A stretch of 50,136 nt of DNA from positions 1 to 50,136 of the forward strand of contig CADEDN010000023.1 of assembly GCA_902826095.1 (NCBI GenBank), in the 5' to 3' direction. Every line of letters starts with the position of its first letter. The stretch's first letter is position 1. Below the pieces are notes generated by a model. The model was not told the origin of the DNA. It worked only from the letters and a program-made list of their open reading frames with translations, and made no database searches. The DNA is from an uncultured Alphaproteobacteria bacterium. Lineage in GTDB: Bacteria > Pseudomonadota > Alphaproteobacteria > Caulobacterales > Parvularculaceae. The translations under genes were made by a program, and so were the position numbers. Below, piece after piece: positions 34,859 through 44,742 of this stretch.

Positions 34859-35752
34859 ATGTCGAAGCGCATTGTCGGCGTCATCGGCGGCTCCGGCGTC
34901 TACGCCATGGACGCGCTTCAGCACGCGCAAAAACGCCATGTCGAGACGCCATGGGGAGAGCCTTCAGGGCCGCTGACGACGGGCGTTCTCAACGGCGTCG
35001 ACGTTGTCTTTCTGGCGCGCCACGGCGAAGAGCATCGCATTCCGCCGGGCGAAGTCAATTATCGCGCCAATATCGATGCGCTCAAGCGTCTTGGGGCGAC
35101 GGATATCATTTCGGCATCGGCCTGCGGCTCGTTCAGGGAAGAGCTGGCGCCGGGAACTTTTGTCATTGTCGACCAGTTCATTGATCGGACCTCCGGGCGC
35201 GCGAATAGCTTTTTTGGAACGGGCTGCGTCGCGCATGTGTCGATGGCCAGGCCCGTCTGCCCCGCGCTCAGCGACGCAATCGAAGCGTCGCTGAGCGCGC
35301 TGGCGATCCCGCATCGCCGCGGCGGAACCTATCTTTGTATTGACGGCCCGCAGTTCTCCTCGCTTGCGGAGTCGCTTCTGTATAAGAGTTGGGGCGCTTC
35401 CGTCATCGGAATGACGAACATGCCCGAAGCCAAACTCGCGCGCGAGGCGGAGCTTCCTTATGCCTCGGTCGCGATGGTGACGGATTATGATTGCTGGCGC
35501 GAGGAAAGCGGTCATGTCGAGGTCGCGGGCATCCTCGAGGTGATGCGACGCAACACAGAAGCCGCCCGCCGGCTGATCGCGGACGTTGTCGGACGACTTG
35601 GTCCTGTACGGACGATGTCGCCGCTCGGCGTCGAGCGCACGCTGGATTTCGCGATCATTACGCCCTTTGAAGCGCGCGATCCCGAACTCATCGCCAGGCT
35701 TGACGCGGTCGCCGGCCGCGCGCTTGCCGGGCGATCAGGGCCCGAGCCGTGA
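34859..35752 (+). CDS. mtnP: 5'-methylthioadenosine phosphorylase
   Basis: 297 residues of the PNP/MTAP trimer family. 'VIGGSGVY' opens the protein, 'LARHGEEHRIPPGEVNYRANI' binds phosphate and ribose, and 'GPQFSSLAESLLYKSWGASVIGMTNMPEAKLAREAELPYASVAMVTDYDCW' is diagnostic of MTAP, the 'TDYDC' Asp contacting the purine N7. It splits methylthioadenosine to adenine and methylthioribose-1-phosphate for methionine salvage. No other salvage gene is nearby. An in-frame TTG at 34853 overlaps the TerB-like stop; the ATG at 34859 is preferred. Confidence 0.93.
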   Translation: MSKRIVGVIGGSGVYAMDALQHAQKRHVETPWGEPSGPLTTGVLNGVDVVFLARHGEEHRIPPGEVNYRANIDALKRLGATDIISASACGSFREELAPGTFVIVDQFIDRTSGRANSFFGTGCVAHVSMARPVCPALSDAIEASLSALAIPHRRGGTYLCIDGPQFSSLAESLLYKSWGASVIGMTNMPEAKLAREAELPYASVAMVTDYDCWREESGHVEVAGILEVMRRNTEAARRLIADVVGRLGPVRTMSPLGVERTLDFAIITPFEARDPELIARLDAVAGRALAGRSGPEP

Positions 35753-35959
35753 CGGATCCGCCTTTGGCCTTGATCTTGTTGCGGAATTTAGTTTCCGCGT
35801 CGCAAGCTCGAAAAGGCGGCTTTAGGCGCCTTGCGAATGCGGCCGGTCGCCGGAGGCTTGCCGCGAAATCTGTTTCATTTGGACCTTGAAACGCCATAAG
35901 CTTGGGCGACAGTGCGCGGCTCAAAGAATTTGCAGACGGCGCACAGACGGAGATGGGGC

Positions 35960-38900
35960 ATGGACAGAAAGCTGACACTGATGATCGCTGGCGGCCTTGT
36001 CGCCGCATTCGGCGGCGGCCTCCTCGCCGGAACCCTCGGTCACAGCTGGATCGACGGACGGCGCGGCGGGGACCGGTCTTTTTCGGCGACCGCCCTCGAC
36101 GAGGATGCGGGGCCGCGCCGGCCCTTCCAGGAATTTCGCGGCGAAGACGCGCCGCGCGCGGAAATCGCCGCATCGAAGGATTTCACTTTCAGCCGCCTCA
36201 TTCTTGAAACCAATGGCGAGACGCCGCGCGCCTGCCTGCAATTCACCCGCGATCTCGATGCGTCCGGCAAAACCAATTACGCGGATTATGTCCGCCTGAC
36301 GCCGTCGACCAAGCCTGCGGTCTCGATCAATGGTTCAAGCCTTTGCATCGCCGGGCTTGATTTCGACAAGGAATATAAAGCGCGCGTCAGAGCCGGCGCG
36401 CCGGCCAAATCTGGCGAAAAACTGAAGCGCCCGGTCGAAGTGACGATCGCGTTCGGCGACAAGCCCGCTTATGTCGGCTTTGTCGGCGACGGCGTCGTGC
36501 TGCCGCGCCTTGAAGCGGACGGCGTCGGCTTCGAAACCGTCAATGTCGAGAAAATCAACGTCGCCGTCTATCGCGTGTCGGATCGCTCGCTCGCGACAAA
36601 ATCGATCGCGCGCGGCGAGTCCTTCAGCGAGCAGGACTATTATTACGCCTATGATCAGGAAAACGGCGAAGACAAGGGCGTCAAAATCTTCGACAAGGAC
36701 ATCGCCATCAAGAAAGTCGAAAACGAAACCGTGACGACGGTCTTCGCGCTCGGCGCGGCGCTGCCGTCCTTAAAGCCCGGCGCCTATTTCGTGCGCCTAA
36801 AGGATGCGACGCCCGGCGGCGACGAATATCGCAAGGCGTCGGCCTGGCGCTGGATCATGTTCACCGATCTTGCACTCGCGAGCTATTCGAGCGGCGAGGG
36901 GATCGACGTGTTCGTCCGTTCGATCGCCGACGGCAAACCGGTCTCCGGCGTGAAAATGGAGCTTGTCGCCACGAACAACGACATTCTCGCGCGGGCGACG
37001 TCCGGCGCGGATGGACGCGCGCGCTTTGAAAAAGGCGCGGTCAACGGCGACTATCCGCTGACGCCGCGCATGATCATGGCCTATGGTCGCGACAACGATT
37101 TCGCCGCGCTTGATTTGTCGCGCGCGCCGCTTGACCTCTCTGATCGCAATGTCGACGGCCGCGCGGCGCCTTCGGTGCTTGACGCCTATGTGTATCTTGA
37201 CCGCGGCATCTATCGTCCGGGCGAGACCGCTCACATCACGGGCCTGTTGCGCGACAGCGCCGGCCTTGCCGCCGATCGCCCGCTGACCCTGAAGATTTTC
37301 CGTCCGAATTCGACCGAGGCGCTCAAAGAGCGTGTCGAAAAACTTCAGGTCGGCGGTTTTGCGCTCTCTTACGAAATACCGAAATCGGCGGCGCGCGGGC
37401 TCTGGCGCATCGACATTGAGGCTGACGGAGTCGGGCGCGTCGGCGGCGAGACCTTCTCGGTTGAAGATTTCGTGCCGCAGCGCCTCGAAGTGAAGCTCAA
37501 TGTCGACGAAAAGAAGCCGATGCGCGCCAATGAAACACGCAGCGTTGCGGTCGACGCGCGCTATCTCTACGGCGCGCCGGCTGGAAGCCTCGGCGTCGAG
37601 TCGGAAGCGCGCCTACGCCTTGATCCCAATCCCTTCCCGGCCCTTGAAGGCTATCGCTACGGACCGGCGGACGGGCGTTTCGATGAACGCTATCTGACGC
37701 TCGCCAACGCGATGACGGATCAGAACGGCAAGGCGAGCGTCGATCTCGCGATTGAAGGCGCGCCCGAGAATTACGGCGCGCCGCTGCGCGCCGATCTCGT
37801 CATCGGCGTCGTCGAGCCGGGCGGACGCGTCGTTCGCGAGAGCGCGCGAATTCCGGTGCGGCCGGACGATCGCTATCTCGGGCTCAAGCTGGCGAATGAC
37901 GCCTGGGGTTTCGGCGAGGACGCGCCGGCGGAAATCGACGCCGTGCTTGTCGACTGGACCGGAAAACAGGCGGCGGGAACGCTTGAATGGCGTCTCGTCG
38001 AAGAAGACTACTGGTTCGACTGGTATCGCGAGAGTGGCGAGTGGCGGTGGCGCCGGTCGTACAAAGACGTGCTCGTCGCGGAAGGTCGCGTCGACGCGAA
38101 AGCGACTGGCGCCGCGCGGATCACGCAGACGCTCGACGCCGGCTCTTATCGTTTGACGGCGACGGATCCGGCATCGGGCGCCAAGACCGACATCCGGTTC
38201 TATGTCGGCTGGCGCTCTTATGAATCGGGCGCCGAAACGCCAGACCAGGCGACGTTGACGGTGACGAGCGAAAAACTTGTCGCCGGTGGGAAGGCCAAAC
38301 TCTTCCTCGATCCGCCCTATGCCGGCGAGGCGATCGTCGCGATCGCGACCGACAAAGTGCATTCCGTCCAGCGGATCAAGCTTGACGACAAGGGTAAGGA
38401 AATTGTCGTCGACACCGACCCGTCCTGGGGATCCGGCTTTTACGTGATGGCGACGATCGTGACGCCGCGCGACGTCGTCAAACGGCCGATTCCCCGCCGC
38501 GCGATGGGCGTCGCCTATGTCGAATTCGACATGAGCGCGCGCAAATTCGCCGTCTCCGTCGACACGCCGGAAATCTTGCGGCCGCGTCAGAAAATCACGG
38601 CGCCCGTGAAGATCGCCGGCGCCGCGCGCGGCGAAGAGGTGATGTTGACGATCGCCGCCGTTGACGAAGGCATCTTGCGGCTGACGAAATTCGTCTCGCC
38701 CGATCCCGCCGCCTATTATTACGGCAAGAAACGGCTCGGCGTCGACGTCCGCGACGATTACGGTCGCATCCTTGACGCCAATCTCGGAGCGGCCGCGCGC
38801 TTTGGCGGCGACCAGCTCGGCGGCGAAGGATTGACGGTCGTGCCGGTGAAATCGGTTGCGTTGTTCAACGGGCCGGTCAAGGTCGGCGCCGACGGCGTCG

Positions 38901-40903
38901 CCAACGTGCCGCTCGATGTGCCCGACTTCAACGGCGAACTGCGGATGATGGCGGTCGCGTGGAGCGCTGACAAGCTTGGCGCGGCGTCAAGACCGATGAC
39001 CGTGCGCGATCCGGTGCCGGCGCTGTTGTCGCTGCCGCGCTTCCTTGGACCGGAAGACAAGGCGCAAGCGACCTTGCTGATCGACAATGTCGACGGCGCG
39101 GCGGGCGAATACTCAATCGCGCTCGCCGGCAAAGGGCCCGTGACCGCGACGACCACCGACAAGCGAACGCTCGCGAAAGCGGCGCAGGCGACAGCGCTCT
39201 TCCCGGTGACGGCGGGCGCCGTCGGCGTCGGCGGCGTCGATCTCAGTGTCTCGGGACCTGGCGGCTTCAAGGTGTCGCGCAATTACCCGATAGAGGTGAG
39301 GACGCCCTATTTCCCGGTGACGCAGGTTACGACGCGGCAGGTTCTGCCGGGCGAATCCGTTGCGCTCGACCGGTCATTGATCGCGAACTATGTTCCGGGC
39401 TCGACGGCGGTCAACCTGTCGTTCTCGCGCCTCAGGGGCGTCGATCCGGCGCCGCTCGTCGATTCGCTCTATCGCTATCCCTATGGCTGTTCGGAACAGC
39501 TGACCTCGACGGCGATGCCGCTCCTCTACATCAACGAGCTTGGCGGTGAAGCGGGACGGGGACCTCAATTCGCGGTTCGTCCGCGCATTCAGGAGGCGGT
39601 GAACCAGCTTCTCAATCGTCAGGGTCCGGACGGCGCTTTCGGTTTATGGCACGAGGGCGATTCCTCCTCGACGCCATGGCTCGGCGCCTATGTCACTGAC
39701 TTCCTCTACCGCGCCAAGGCGGAAGGATATGGCGTGCCGGATGAGGCGCTGACAAAAGCGTATGACGCGCTGGCCCAGGTCTCCCGCGTCGATCGCTGGG
39801 TCTATATCGGCTACCAGATGGAAGCTTATGAAGGTCCGTGGTCGAACGATACGACGGACCAGCTGCGCCGTCGGGCGGCGGCCTACGCACTCTACATCCT
39901 CGCCCGCGCCGGCAGGGCCGACCTCTCGGATCTGCGTTATTTCCACGACGCGCTGCTCGACCAGACCGACAGCCCGCTCGCCAAGGCGCATGTCGGCGCG
40001 GCGCTCGCGCTCCTTGGAGACCGGGCGCGCTCGCTAAGCGCCTTCGGCAAGGCGATGAGCGCGATCGGCTATCAGAACACCGGCGACTATTATCAGACCG
40101 CGCTGCGCGATGCGGCGGGCGTGCTTGCTCTCCTTGCGGAAGTGCAGAACGCGCCGGGCGTCAATCAGCTCGCGGAGCGCTTCGTGCAACTGATGAAGGA
40201 GCCCGAAGCGATGCAGACGCAGGAGAAAGCATTTGTTCTCCTGGCGTCTCAAGCGCTCCTGCGCGCCGCGGGTCCGGTGGACCTGACGCGCGACGGCAAG
40301 GCGATCGCCGAAAAGAATCCTGCGCCGCGCTTCAGCCTCACGAAGGCCGACCTTGAGAAAGGCGCGACCTTCGGCAACGCCGGCAAGGGGCCGCTCTTCG
40401 CCTCCGTCTCCGTCTATGGCGCGCCGACGACGCCGCCGCCCGCCGCTGCGCAAGGCTTTACGCTGACGAAGCGGCTTGTGACCCGCGACGGGCGTCCGGT
40501 CGATCCGGCGACGATCCGGCAAAATGACCGGCTTGTCGTCGTGATATCGGCGGGCGCAACGGCGGATCGCCTGCATCCCGCCGTGATCGCCGACCTCTTG
40601 CCGGCCGGTTTCGAGATCGAGGCGATCTTGACGCCGCAAGACGGCGCGCAGGAAGGAACATCCGGCCCCTACAAATGGATCGGACCAATCTCGTGGACGA
40701 AGGTGCAGGAGGCGCGCGATGATCGCTTTGTCGCCGCCGTCGACATCTACAGCAACAAGGACGCATACACGCTCGCCTATCTCGTGCGCGCGGTGACGCC
40801 GGGAGAATATGTGTTCCCGGGCGCCGTGATCGAGGACATGTACCGCCCCGGCGTTTTCGCCCGGACGGCGACGTCGAAGATCAAGATTGCGGCCGCGCAG
40901 TGA
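35960..40903 (+). CDS. Bacterial alpha-2-macroglobulin (YfhM-like)
   Basis: A 1647-residue periplasmic protease trap, near the size of E. coli YfhM. Residues 7-28 form a hydrophobic membrane anchor without a lipobox Cys, unlike YfhM. A string of macroglobulin domains follows ('YVYLDRGIYRPGETAHITGLLRD' marks MG3-like start, 'IAAVDEGILRLTKF' the A2M region). The thioester motif CSEQ has Cys1177 in 'YPYGCSEQLTS', followed by the alpha/alpha toroid. Cleavage of the bait exposes the thioester, which couples the protease. It is coupled to pbpC by GTGA overlap, the usual pairing thought to guard repaired envelope. Confidence 0.94.
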   Translation: MDRKLTLMIAGGLVAAFGGGLLAGTLGHSWIDGRRGGDRSFSATALDEDAGPRRPFQEFRGEDAPRAEIAASKDFTFSRLILETNGETPRACLQFTRDLDASGKTNYADYVRLTPSTKPAVSINGSSLCIAGLDFDKEYKARVRAGAPAKSGEKLKRPVEVTIAFGDKPAYVGFVGDGVVLPRLEADGVGFETVNVEKINVAVYRVSDRSLATKSIARGESFSEQDYYYAYDQENGEDKGVKIFDKDIAIKKVENETVTTVFALGAALPSLKPGAYFVRLKDATPGGDEYRKASAWRWIMFTDLALASYSSGEGIDVFVRSIADGKPVSGVKMELVATNNDILARATSGADGRARFEKGAVNGDYPLTPRMIMAYGRDNDFAALDLSRAPLDLSDRNVDGRAAPSVLDAYVYLDRGIYRPGETAHITGLLRDSAGLAADRPLTLKIFRPNSTEALKERVEKLQVGGFALSYEIPKSAARGLWRIDIEADGVGRVGGETFSVEDFVPQRLEVKLNVDEKKPMRANETRSVAVDARYLYGAPAGSLGVESEARLRLDPNPFPALEGYRYGPADGRFDERYLTLANAMTDQNGKASVDLAIEGAPENYGAPLRADLVIGVVEPGGRVVRESARIPVRPDDRYLGLKLANDAWGFGEDAPAEIDAVLVDWTGKQAAGTLEWRLVEEDYWFDWYRESGEWRWRRSYKDVLVAEGRVDAKATGAARITQTLDAGSYRLTATDPASGAKTDIRFYVGWRSYESGAETPDQATLTVTSEKLVAGGKAKLFLDPPYAGEAIVAIATDKVHSVQRIKLDDKGKEIVVDTDPSWGSGFYVMATIVTPRDVVKRPIPRRAMGVAYVEFDMSARKFAVSVDTPEILRPRQKITAPVKIAGAARGEEVMLTIAAVDEGILRLTKFVSPDPAAYYYGKKRLGVDVRDDYGRILDANLGAAARFGGDQLGGEGLTVVPVKSVALFNGPVKVGADGVANVPLDVPDFNGELRMMAVAWSADKLGAASRPMTVRDPVPALLSLPRFLGPEDKAQATLLIDNVDGAAGEYSIALAGKGPVTATTTDKRTLAKAAQATALFPVTAGAVGVGGVDLSVSGPGGFKVSRNYPIEVRTPYFPVTQVTTRQVLPGESVALDRSLIANYVPGSTAVNLSFSRLRGVDPAPLVDSLYRYPYGCSEQLTSTAMPLLYINELGGEAGRGPQFAVRPRIQEAVNQLLNRQGPDGAFGLWHEGDSSSTPWLGAYVTDFLYRAKAEGYGVPDEALTKAYDALAQVSRVDRWVYIGYQMEAYEGPWSNDTTDQLRRRAAAYALYILARAGRADLSDLRYFHDALLDQTDSPLAKAHVGAALALLGDRARSLSAFGKAMSAIGYQNTGDYYQTALRDAAGVLALLAEVQNAPGVNQLAERFVQLMKEPEAMQTQEKAFVLLASQALLRAAGPVDLTRDGKAIAEKNPAPRFSLTKADLEKGATFGNAGKGPLFASVSVYGAPTTPPPAAAQGFTLTKRLVTRDGRPVDPATIRQNDRLVVVISAGATADRLHPAVIADLLPAGFEIEAILTPQDGAQEGTSGPYKWIGPISWTKVQEARDDRFVAAVDIYSNKDAYTLAYLVRAVTPGEYVFPGAVIEDMYRPGVFARTATSKIKIAAAQ

Positions 40904-43050
40904 GCTTCGGCCGCATCGTTCAGGACGCGGCCTTGCGGCCGCTCCTCAAGATGCGGCCCATCCTCGGCGCCGCAAGCAAGACCCCCATCCTGAGGAGGCT
41001 TGCGAAGGACGGTGAGCGCGCGCGGCGTCCGCTGGTTGCGATCGTCGGCGCCCTTGCCGTAATCATCGCTGCTGACGTTCTTTTGCCGCCGCCGATCGAG
41101 CGCGCCGGCGCGGTGAGCGCGATCGTCACCGATCGCAACGGCTATTGGCTGCACGCTTTCACGACGCAGGAAGGCCGCTGGCGATTCTCCGCCGATCTCG
41201 ACGCGATTGATCCGCAATTCGTCAGCGAGCTGATCGCCATTGAGGATAAACGCTTCTGGACCCATTGGGGCGTCGATCCGCTCGCGGTCGCGCGCGCCGG
41301 CCGGAGCGCCTTCCAGTCCGGCCGCATCGTCTCCGGCGCTTCGACCATCACCATGCAGACGGCGCGGCTTCTGGAGCCGCGCAATCGCAATCTCGGGTCG
41401 AAACTCATCGAAATGCTGCGCGCTTTCCAGCTGGAGCGGCGCCTCTCCAAGCGGGAGATTCTCGAACTTTATCTGACGCTAGCGCCCTATGGCGGCAATC
41501 TTGAGGGCGTCAGGGCCGCGAGCCTCATCTATTACGGCCGCGAACCAGAACGGCTGACGCCGGCCGAGCGCGCGATGCTGATCGCCCTTCCGCAAGCGCC
41601 CGAGGCGCGGCGGCCGGACCGGCGCGCGAAAGCCGCCGCCGCGGCGCGCTCCATGGTGCTGGAGCGGTTGGCGGCGGACGGGATTCTCGATCCGACAATA
41701 GCGGGTGAGGCAAAGGATGCGCCGGTCATCGGCGCCCGCAAGATTTTCCCGCGCTTCGCCTACCACGCCGCCGCTGAACTGGCGCGCGCGCGCGACGGCG
41801 GCGGTTCGGCGATCTTGTCGACGCTCGACATTTCGAAACAGCGGACGGCGGAGCGCCTTGTCGCCGATCATGTCGCTGCGATCCGCGACGGCGGCACGGC
41901 GGCGGCGATCGTCATTGACAATGCGAGCGGCGAAGTCGTCGCCAGCGTCGGCTCTTCGGGGCTCGACGTCGACGGCGGCTGGATCGATCTCACCGATGCG
42001 ATCCGCTCGCCCGGCTCGCTCCTGAAGCCTTTCATTTATGCGCTCGCCTTCGAAGACGGCGTGCTCGGACCCAACACCGTCATCGACGACATGCCGCGCG
42101 GATTTGGCGGCTACCGTCCGGAGAATTTCGATCACACATTCCGCGGCGAGGTGCGGGTTAGGGACGCGCTGCAGCATTCCTTGAATCTACCCGCGGTCGC
42201 GGCGCTTGAAAAAGTCGGCGTTGAGCGCTTCAGCGCCATGCTCGCCGATGCGGGCGCGAAGGTCATGCGACGCAAACGCGCGGACAGCCGGCCGAGCCTC
42301 GCGCTGGCGCTTGGCGGCGCCGGCGTCTCAATGCGCGACGTCGCGACGCTTTATGAAGGGCTCGCCAATGGGGGGCGGGTGAAGCCGATCGTCTGGCGGC
42401 GTGATGAGCCGGCAAATGACGGCGTGCAGATTGTCGCGGCGGATACGGCGGCGCGGATCAACGCGATCCTAAGGGGCTCGCCGTCGCTTGCGGGACGCGC
42501 GCCGGCGGCGCTTTCCGCGACGGCGCCGATCATCGCCTACAAGACCGGCACTTCCTACGGCTATCGCGACGCCTGGGCGGCCGGCCATGCGGGCGGACTG
42601 ACGATTGTCGTCTGGGTCGGTCGCGCGGACGGCGCGCCAAGACCCGGTGAAACCGGCCGCAAGGCGGCGGCGCCGCTTCTCTTTGCGCTGTTCGATGCGT
42701 TGTCGGATGGCAGGGCCGCCCGTCCGGTTGATCCGATTGACGAGGAGGGCGCGGCGCCCGGCCTTGTGAGGCTGGCGCCGCCCGTTGATGCGGCGCCGCC
42801 GATTATTCTCTATCCGGCGCCAGACTCTGAAGTTTATGCAGGCTCCTTTGGCGGCGACGGCGTCGTGCTCGCGGCGAGCGGCGGATCGGGCGAATATCGC
42901 TGGTATGTCGACGGCGCCGAAATCAGATCAGGCCCTTTGGAGAGCCGGCCGGTCTGGCGCCCCGCCGCGCTCGGCTTTTACGACATCGCGGTCGTCGACG
43001 CGCGTGGCGCCTCAACGACCGCGAAAGTGCGCGTCGCCGCGATTGAATGA
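40900..43050 (+). CDS. pbpC: Penicillin-binding protein 1C
   Basis: 716 residues, GTG start. An N-terminal helix (about 45-65) anchors the protein. The glycosyltransferase (GT51) domain has catalytic Glu115 in 'AIEDKRFWTHWGVDP' and 'GASTITMQTARLL'. The transpeptidase has nucleophile S373 in SLLK (373-376) and KTGT at 548-551. The C-terminal 80 residues are the PBP1C-specific domain ('ILYPAPDSEVYAG...YRWYVDG'). It polymerises and cross-links glycan, and its role is thought to be in repair along with alpha-2-macroglobulin. The stop overlaps the next start by four nt. Confidence 0.95.
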   Translation: MSFGRIVQDAALRPLLKMRPILGAASKTPILRRLAKDGERARRPLVAIVGALAVIIAADVLLPPPIERAGAVSAIVTDRNGYWLHAFTTQEGRWRFSADLDAIDPQFVSELIAIEDKRFWTHWGVDPLAVARAGRSAFQSGRIVSGASTITMQTARLLEPRNRNLGSKLIEMLRAFQLERRLSKREILELYLTLAPYGGNLEGVRAASLIYYGREPERLTPAERAMLIALPQAPEARRPDRRAKAAAAARSMVLERLAADGILDPTIAGEAKDAPVIGARKIFPRFAYHAAAELARARDGGGSAILSTLDISKQRTAERLVADHVAAIRDGGTAAAIVIDNASGEVVASVGSSGLDVDGGWIDLTDAIRSPGSLLKPFIYALAFEDGVLGPNTVIDDMPRGFGGYRPENFDHTFRGEVRVRDALQHSLNLPAVAALEKVGVERFSAMLADAGAKVMRRKRADSRPSLALALGGAGVSMRDVATLYEGLANGGRVKPIVWRRDEPANDGVQIVAADTAARINAILRGSPSLAGRAPAALSATAPIIAYKTGTSYGYRDAWAAGHAGGLTIVVWVGRADGAPRPGETGRKAAAPLLFALFDALSDGRAARPVDPIDEEGAAPGLVRLAPPVDAAPPIILYPAPDSEVYAGSFGGDGVVLAASGGSGEYRWYVDGAEIRSGPLESRPVWRPAALGFYDIAVVDARGASTTAKVRVAAIE

Positions 43051-43778
43051 TCAACCGATGGGATCGCCGCGCCTTTGTTCTCGGCGCCGGCGCGCTTGCG
43101 ATCTCGCCGTCAGTCGCGCCATTCGCCGACGGGCAAACGATCTTGATCGGCGGCGCCGAATTCCTCCTGACGGATATTGCAGCGCCCTCGACGTCGCCGC
43201 TCTCCGGCGCGGCAGAGCCGATGGCGGATTTCGCCGCGGCGGTTCTGCGCGAGGCGCTGAGCCGCGGCGCGCTCGCCGGCGCTCCCGCGACGCTTGATCG
43301 CTGGGAAAGGCGGGCGGGCGCCGTCCTGTGGCGCATCAACGGGCGGGAGACGACGCTCCAGGAAGTCCTACTCGCGCAGGGGGCCGCGCGGGTTGCGCCG
43401 CAGTCGGATGATTTTGACTTTATCGAGCGGTGCTACCGCGCCGAGAGCGCCGCGCGCGCCGCCGCGCTCGGCCTTTGGTCGCATAAGGCCTATCGCATCC
43501 GCGACGCCGGGGTAGCGCAAGCCGCGCGCGGCTATCAGGTCTATGCGGGGACCATTCGAACGACGGCTGAACGCGGCGCCCGCGTCTTCTTCAATTTCGG
43601 CGACGATTTTCGCACCGACTTCACGGCGAGTGCGGCGCGATCGTCATTCCGGCGCTGGCGCGGCAAACCGGACGCCGCATCCTTCGCCGGCGCAAAGGTC
43701 GAGATTCGCGGACCTGTCGAACGGATCAACGGCCCGTCGATCGAATTGAAGCACGAGCTGCAGCTTCGACGGCTTTGA
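43047..43778 (+). CDS. Degenerate thermonuclease (SNase)-like exported protein
   Basis: 243 residues with an N-terminal 'DRRAFVLGAGALAISPSVAPFADG' that looks like a Tat or Sec leader. An SNase-like OB-fold follows: 'LQEVLLAQGAARVAP' and 'AESAARAAALGLW' match the second half of the family. The usual catalytic block 'RLxGIDxPE' reads 'LLTDIAAPS', lacking Arg and Glu, though 'DRWERRAG' could keep the later Arg. The C-terminal module with 'NGPSIELKHELQL' is common in alphaproteobacterial relatives. It is translationally coupled to pbpC. A non-catalytic binding role is plausible but inferred. Confidence 0.72.
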   Translation: MINRWDRRAFVLGAGALAISPSVAPFADGQTILIGGAEFLLTDIAAPSTSPLSGAAEPMADFAAAVLREALSRGALAGAPATLDRWERRAGAVLWRINGRETTLQEVLLAQGAARVAPQSDDFDFIERCYRAESAARAAALGLWSHKAYRIRDAGVAQAARGYQVYAGTIRTTAERGARVFFNFGDDFRTDFTASAARSSFRRWRGKPDAASFAGAKVEIRGPVERINGPSIELKHELQLRRL

Positions 43779-43782
43779 CGGA

Positions 43783-44742
43783 CTACGCGGCCGCCTTCTT
43801 TTGCAGCAGCGAGGCTTCAATTTCCGAGATCGCCTTGGCGAGGTCGGATTTGCGCACCGCGGCGACTTCGCGCGCGAGCCGGTCGAGGGCGGCTTCAAAC
43901 AATTGGCGTTCGGAATAGCTTTGTTCCGGCTGGTCCGTCGCGCGATAAAGATCGCGGACGACCTCTGCGACGGCCAGGATGTCGCCGGAGTTGATCTTGG
44001 CTTCATATTCCTGCGCGCGCCGGCTCCACATCGTGCGCTTGATGCGGGCGCGTCCCTTCAGGAGTTCGACCGCTTTCTTGACATGAGCCTCATCGGAAAG
44101 CGCCCGCATGCCGCTCGAAATCGCCTTCGCGGTCGGCACTTTCAGCTTCAGTTTTTCTTGTTCGAAGTCGAGCACAAACAGCTCATTGGTGATGCCGGCG
44201 ATAATCTGTCTTTCGATGCCGACAATGCGCCCGACTCCGTGCGCGGGATAAACGACATTGTCATTCACCCTGAAGGTCTGCTTGGCCTCCTTTGAAGCCG
44301 GCGTCGGCTTTGCGGCGACGTTTTCGCCTTCACGCGGCGGCATGGCGAAAGTTGGCGGCTTCAGCGGCATGTCCGTCGGCGCCGATCTCGGCTTTTGCCC
44401 GACATTGAGCTTCTTTCTCGGGGCTTCTTTCGCCGGCGCGACTTTGCCTTTGCCGGTCGCAGCCGGTTTTTCGGCGGGCTTTGACCCCGGCTTGACGGCG
44501 GGTTTCGGCGCCGCTTTCGCGGCGGGAGCGGCTTTTGCTGTCGCCGTCGTTTTAGCCGGTTTCGGCGCTGCTTTGGCGGCGGGCTTGGCCGCCGGTTTGG
44601 GGGACGCGGCGGCGGGCTTCGCGACAGGCTTCTTGGCGGCCGATTTTGACGTCTTCGCGGCCTTCGCCGGCTTTGCTGCGGCTTTCGCCGCTGGTTTTGC
44701 CGCCGGTTTCGATTGGGACTTCTTCGAGGTCATGTCATCCAC
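43783..44742 (-). CDS. CarD/CdnL family RNA polymerase-binding regulator with long Ala-Lys-Pro tail
   Basis: 319 residues. Residues about 5-150 are a low-complexity Lys/Ala/Pro tail ('KPAAKPAAKAAAKP' type repeats), like histone H1. The CarD domain begins near residue 155: 'FRVNDNVVYPAHGVGRIVGIE' is the Tudor-like RNAP-beta-binding part, and the helical C-terminus includes 'KRTMWSRRAQEYEAKINSGDILAVAEVVRDLYR', with the Trp used to hold the open promoter fork. CarD/CdnL stabilises open complexes at rRNA and growth genes. Met4 is an alternative start. Alphaproteobacterial CdnL is usually only about 170 residues long. Confidence 0.93.
   Translation of the reverse strand: MDDMTSKKSQSKPAAKPAAKAAAKPAKAAKTSKSAAKKPVAKPAAASPKPAAKPAAKAAPKPAKTTATAKAAPAAKAAPKPAVKPGSKPAEKPAATGKGKVAPAKEAPRKKLNVGQKPRSAPTDMPLKPPTFAMPPREGENVAAKPTPASKEAKQTFRVNDNVVYPAHGVGRIVGIERQIIAGITNELFVLDFEQEKLKLKVPTAKAISSGMRALSDEAHVKKAVELLKGRARIKRTMWSRRAQEYEAKINSGDILAVAEVVRDLYRATDQPEQSYSERQLFEAALDRLAREVAAVRKSDLAKAISEIEASLLQKKAAA

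Noticed and set aside
35813-35832. Short AAGGCG/CGCCTT hairpin after mtnP as a terminator
   Set aside because: Only six pairs, no U-tract and an 8-nt loop; too weak to call.
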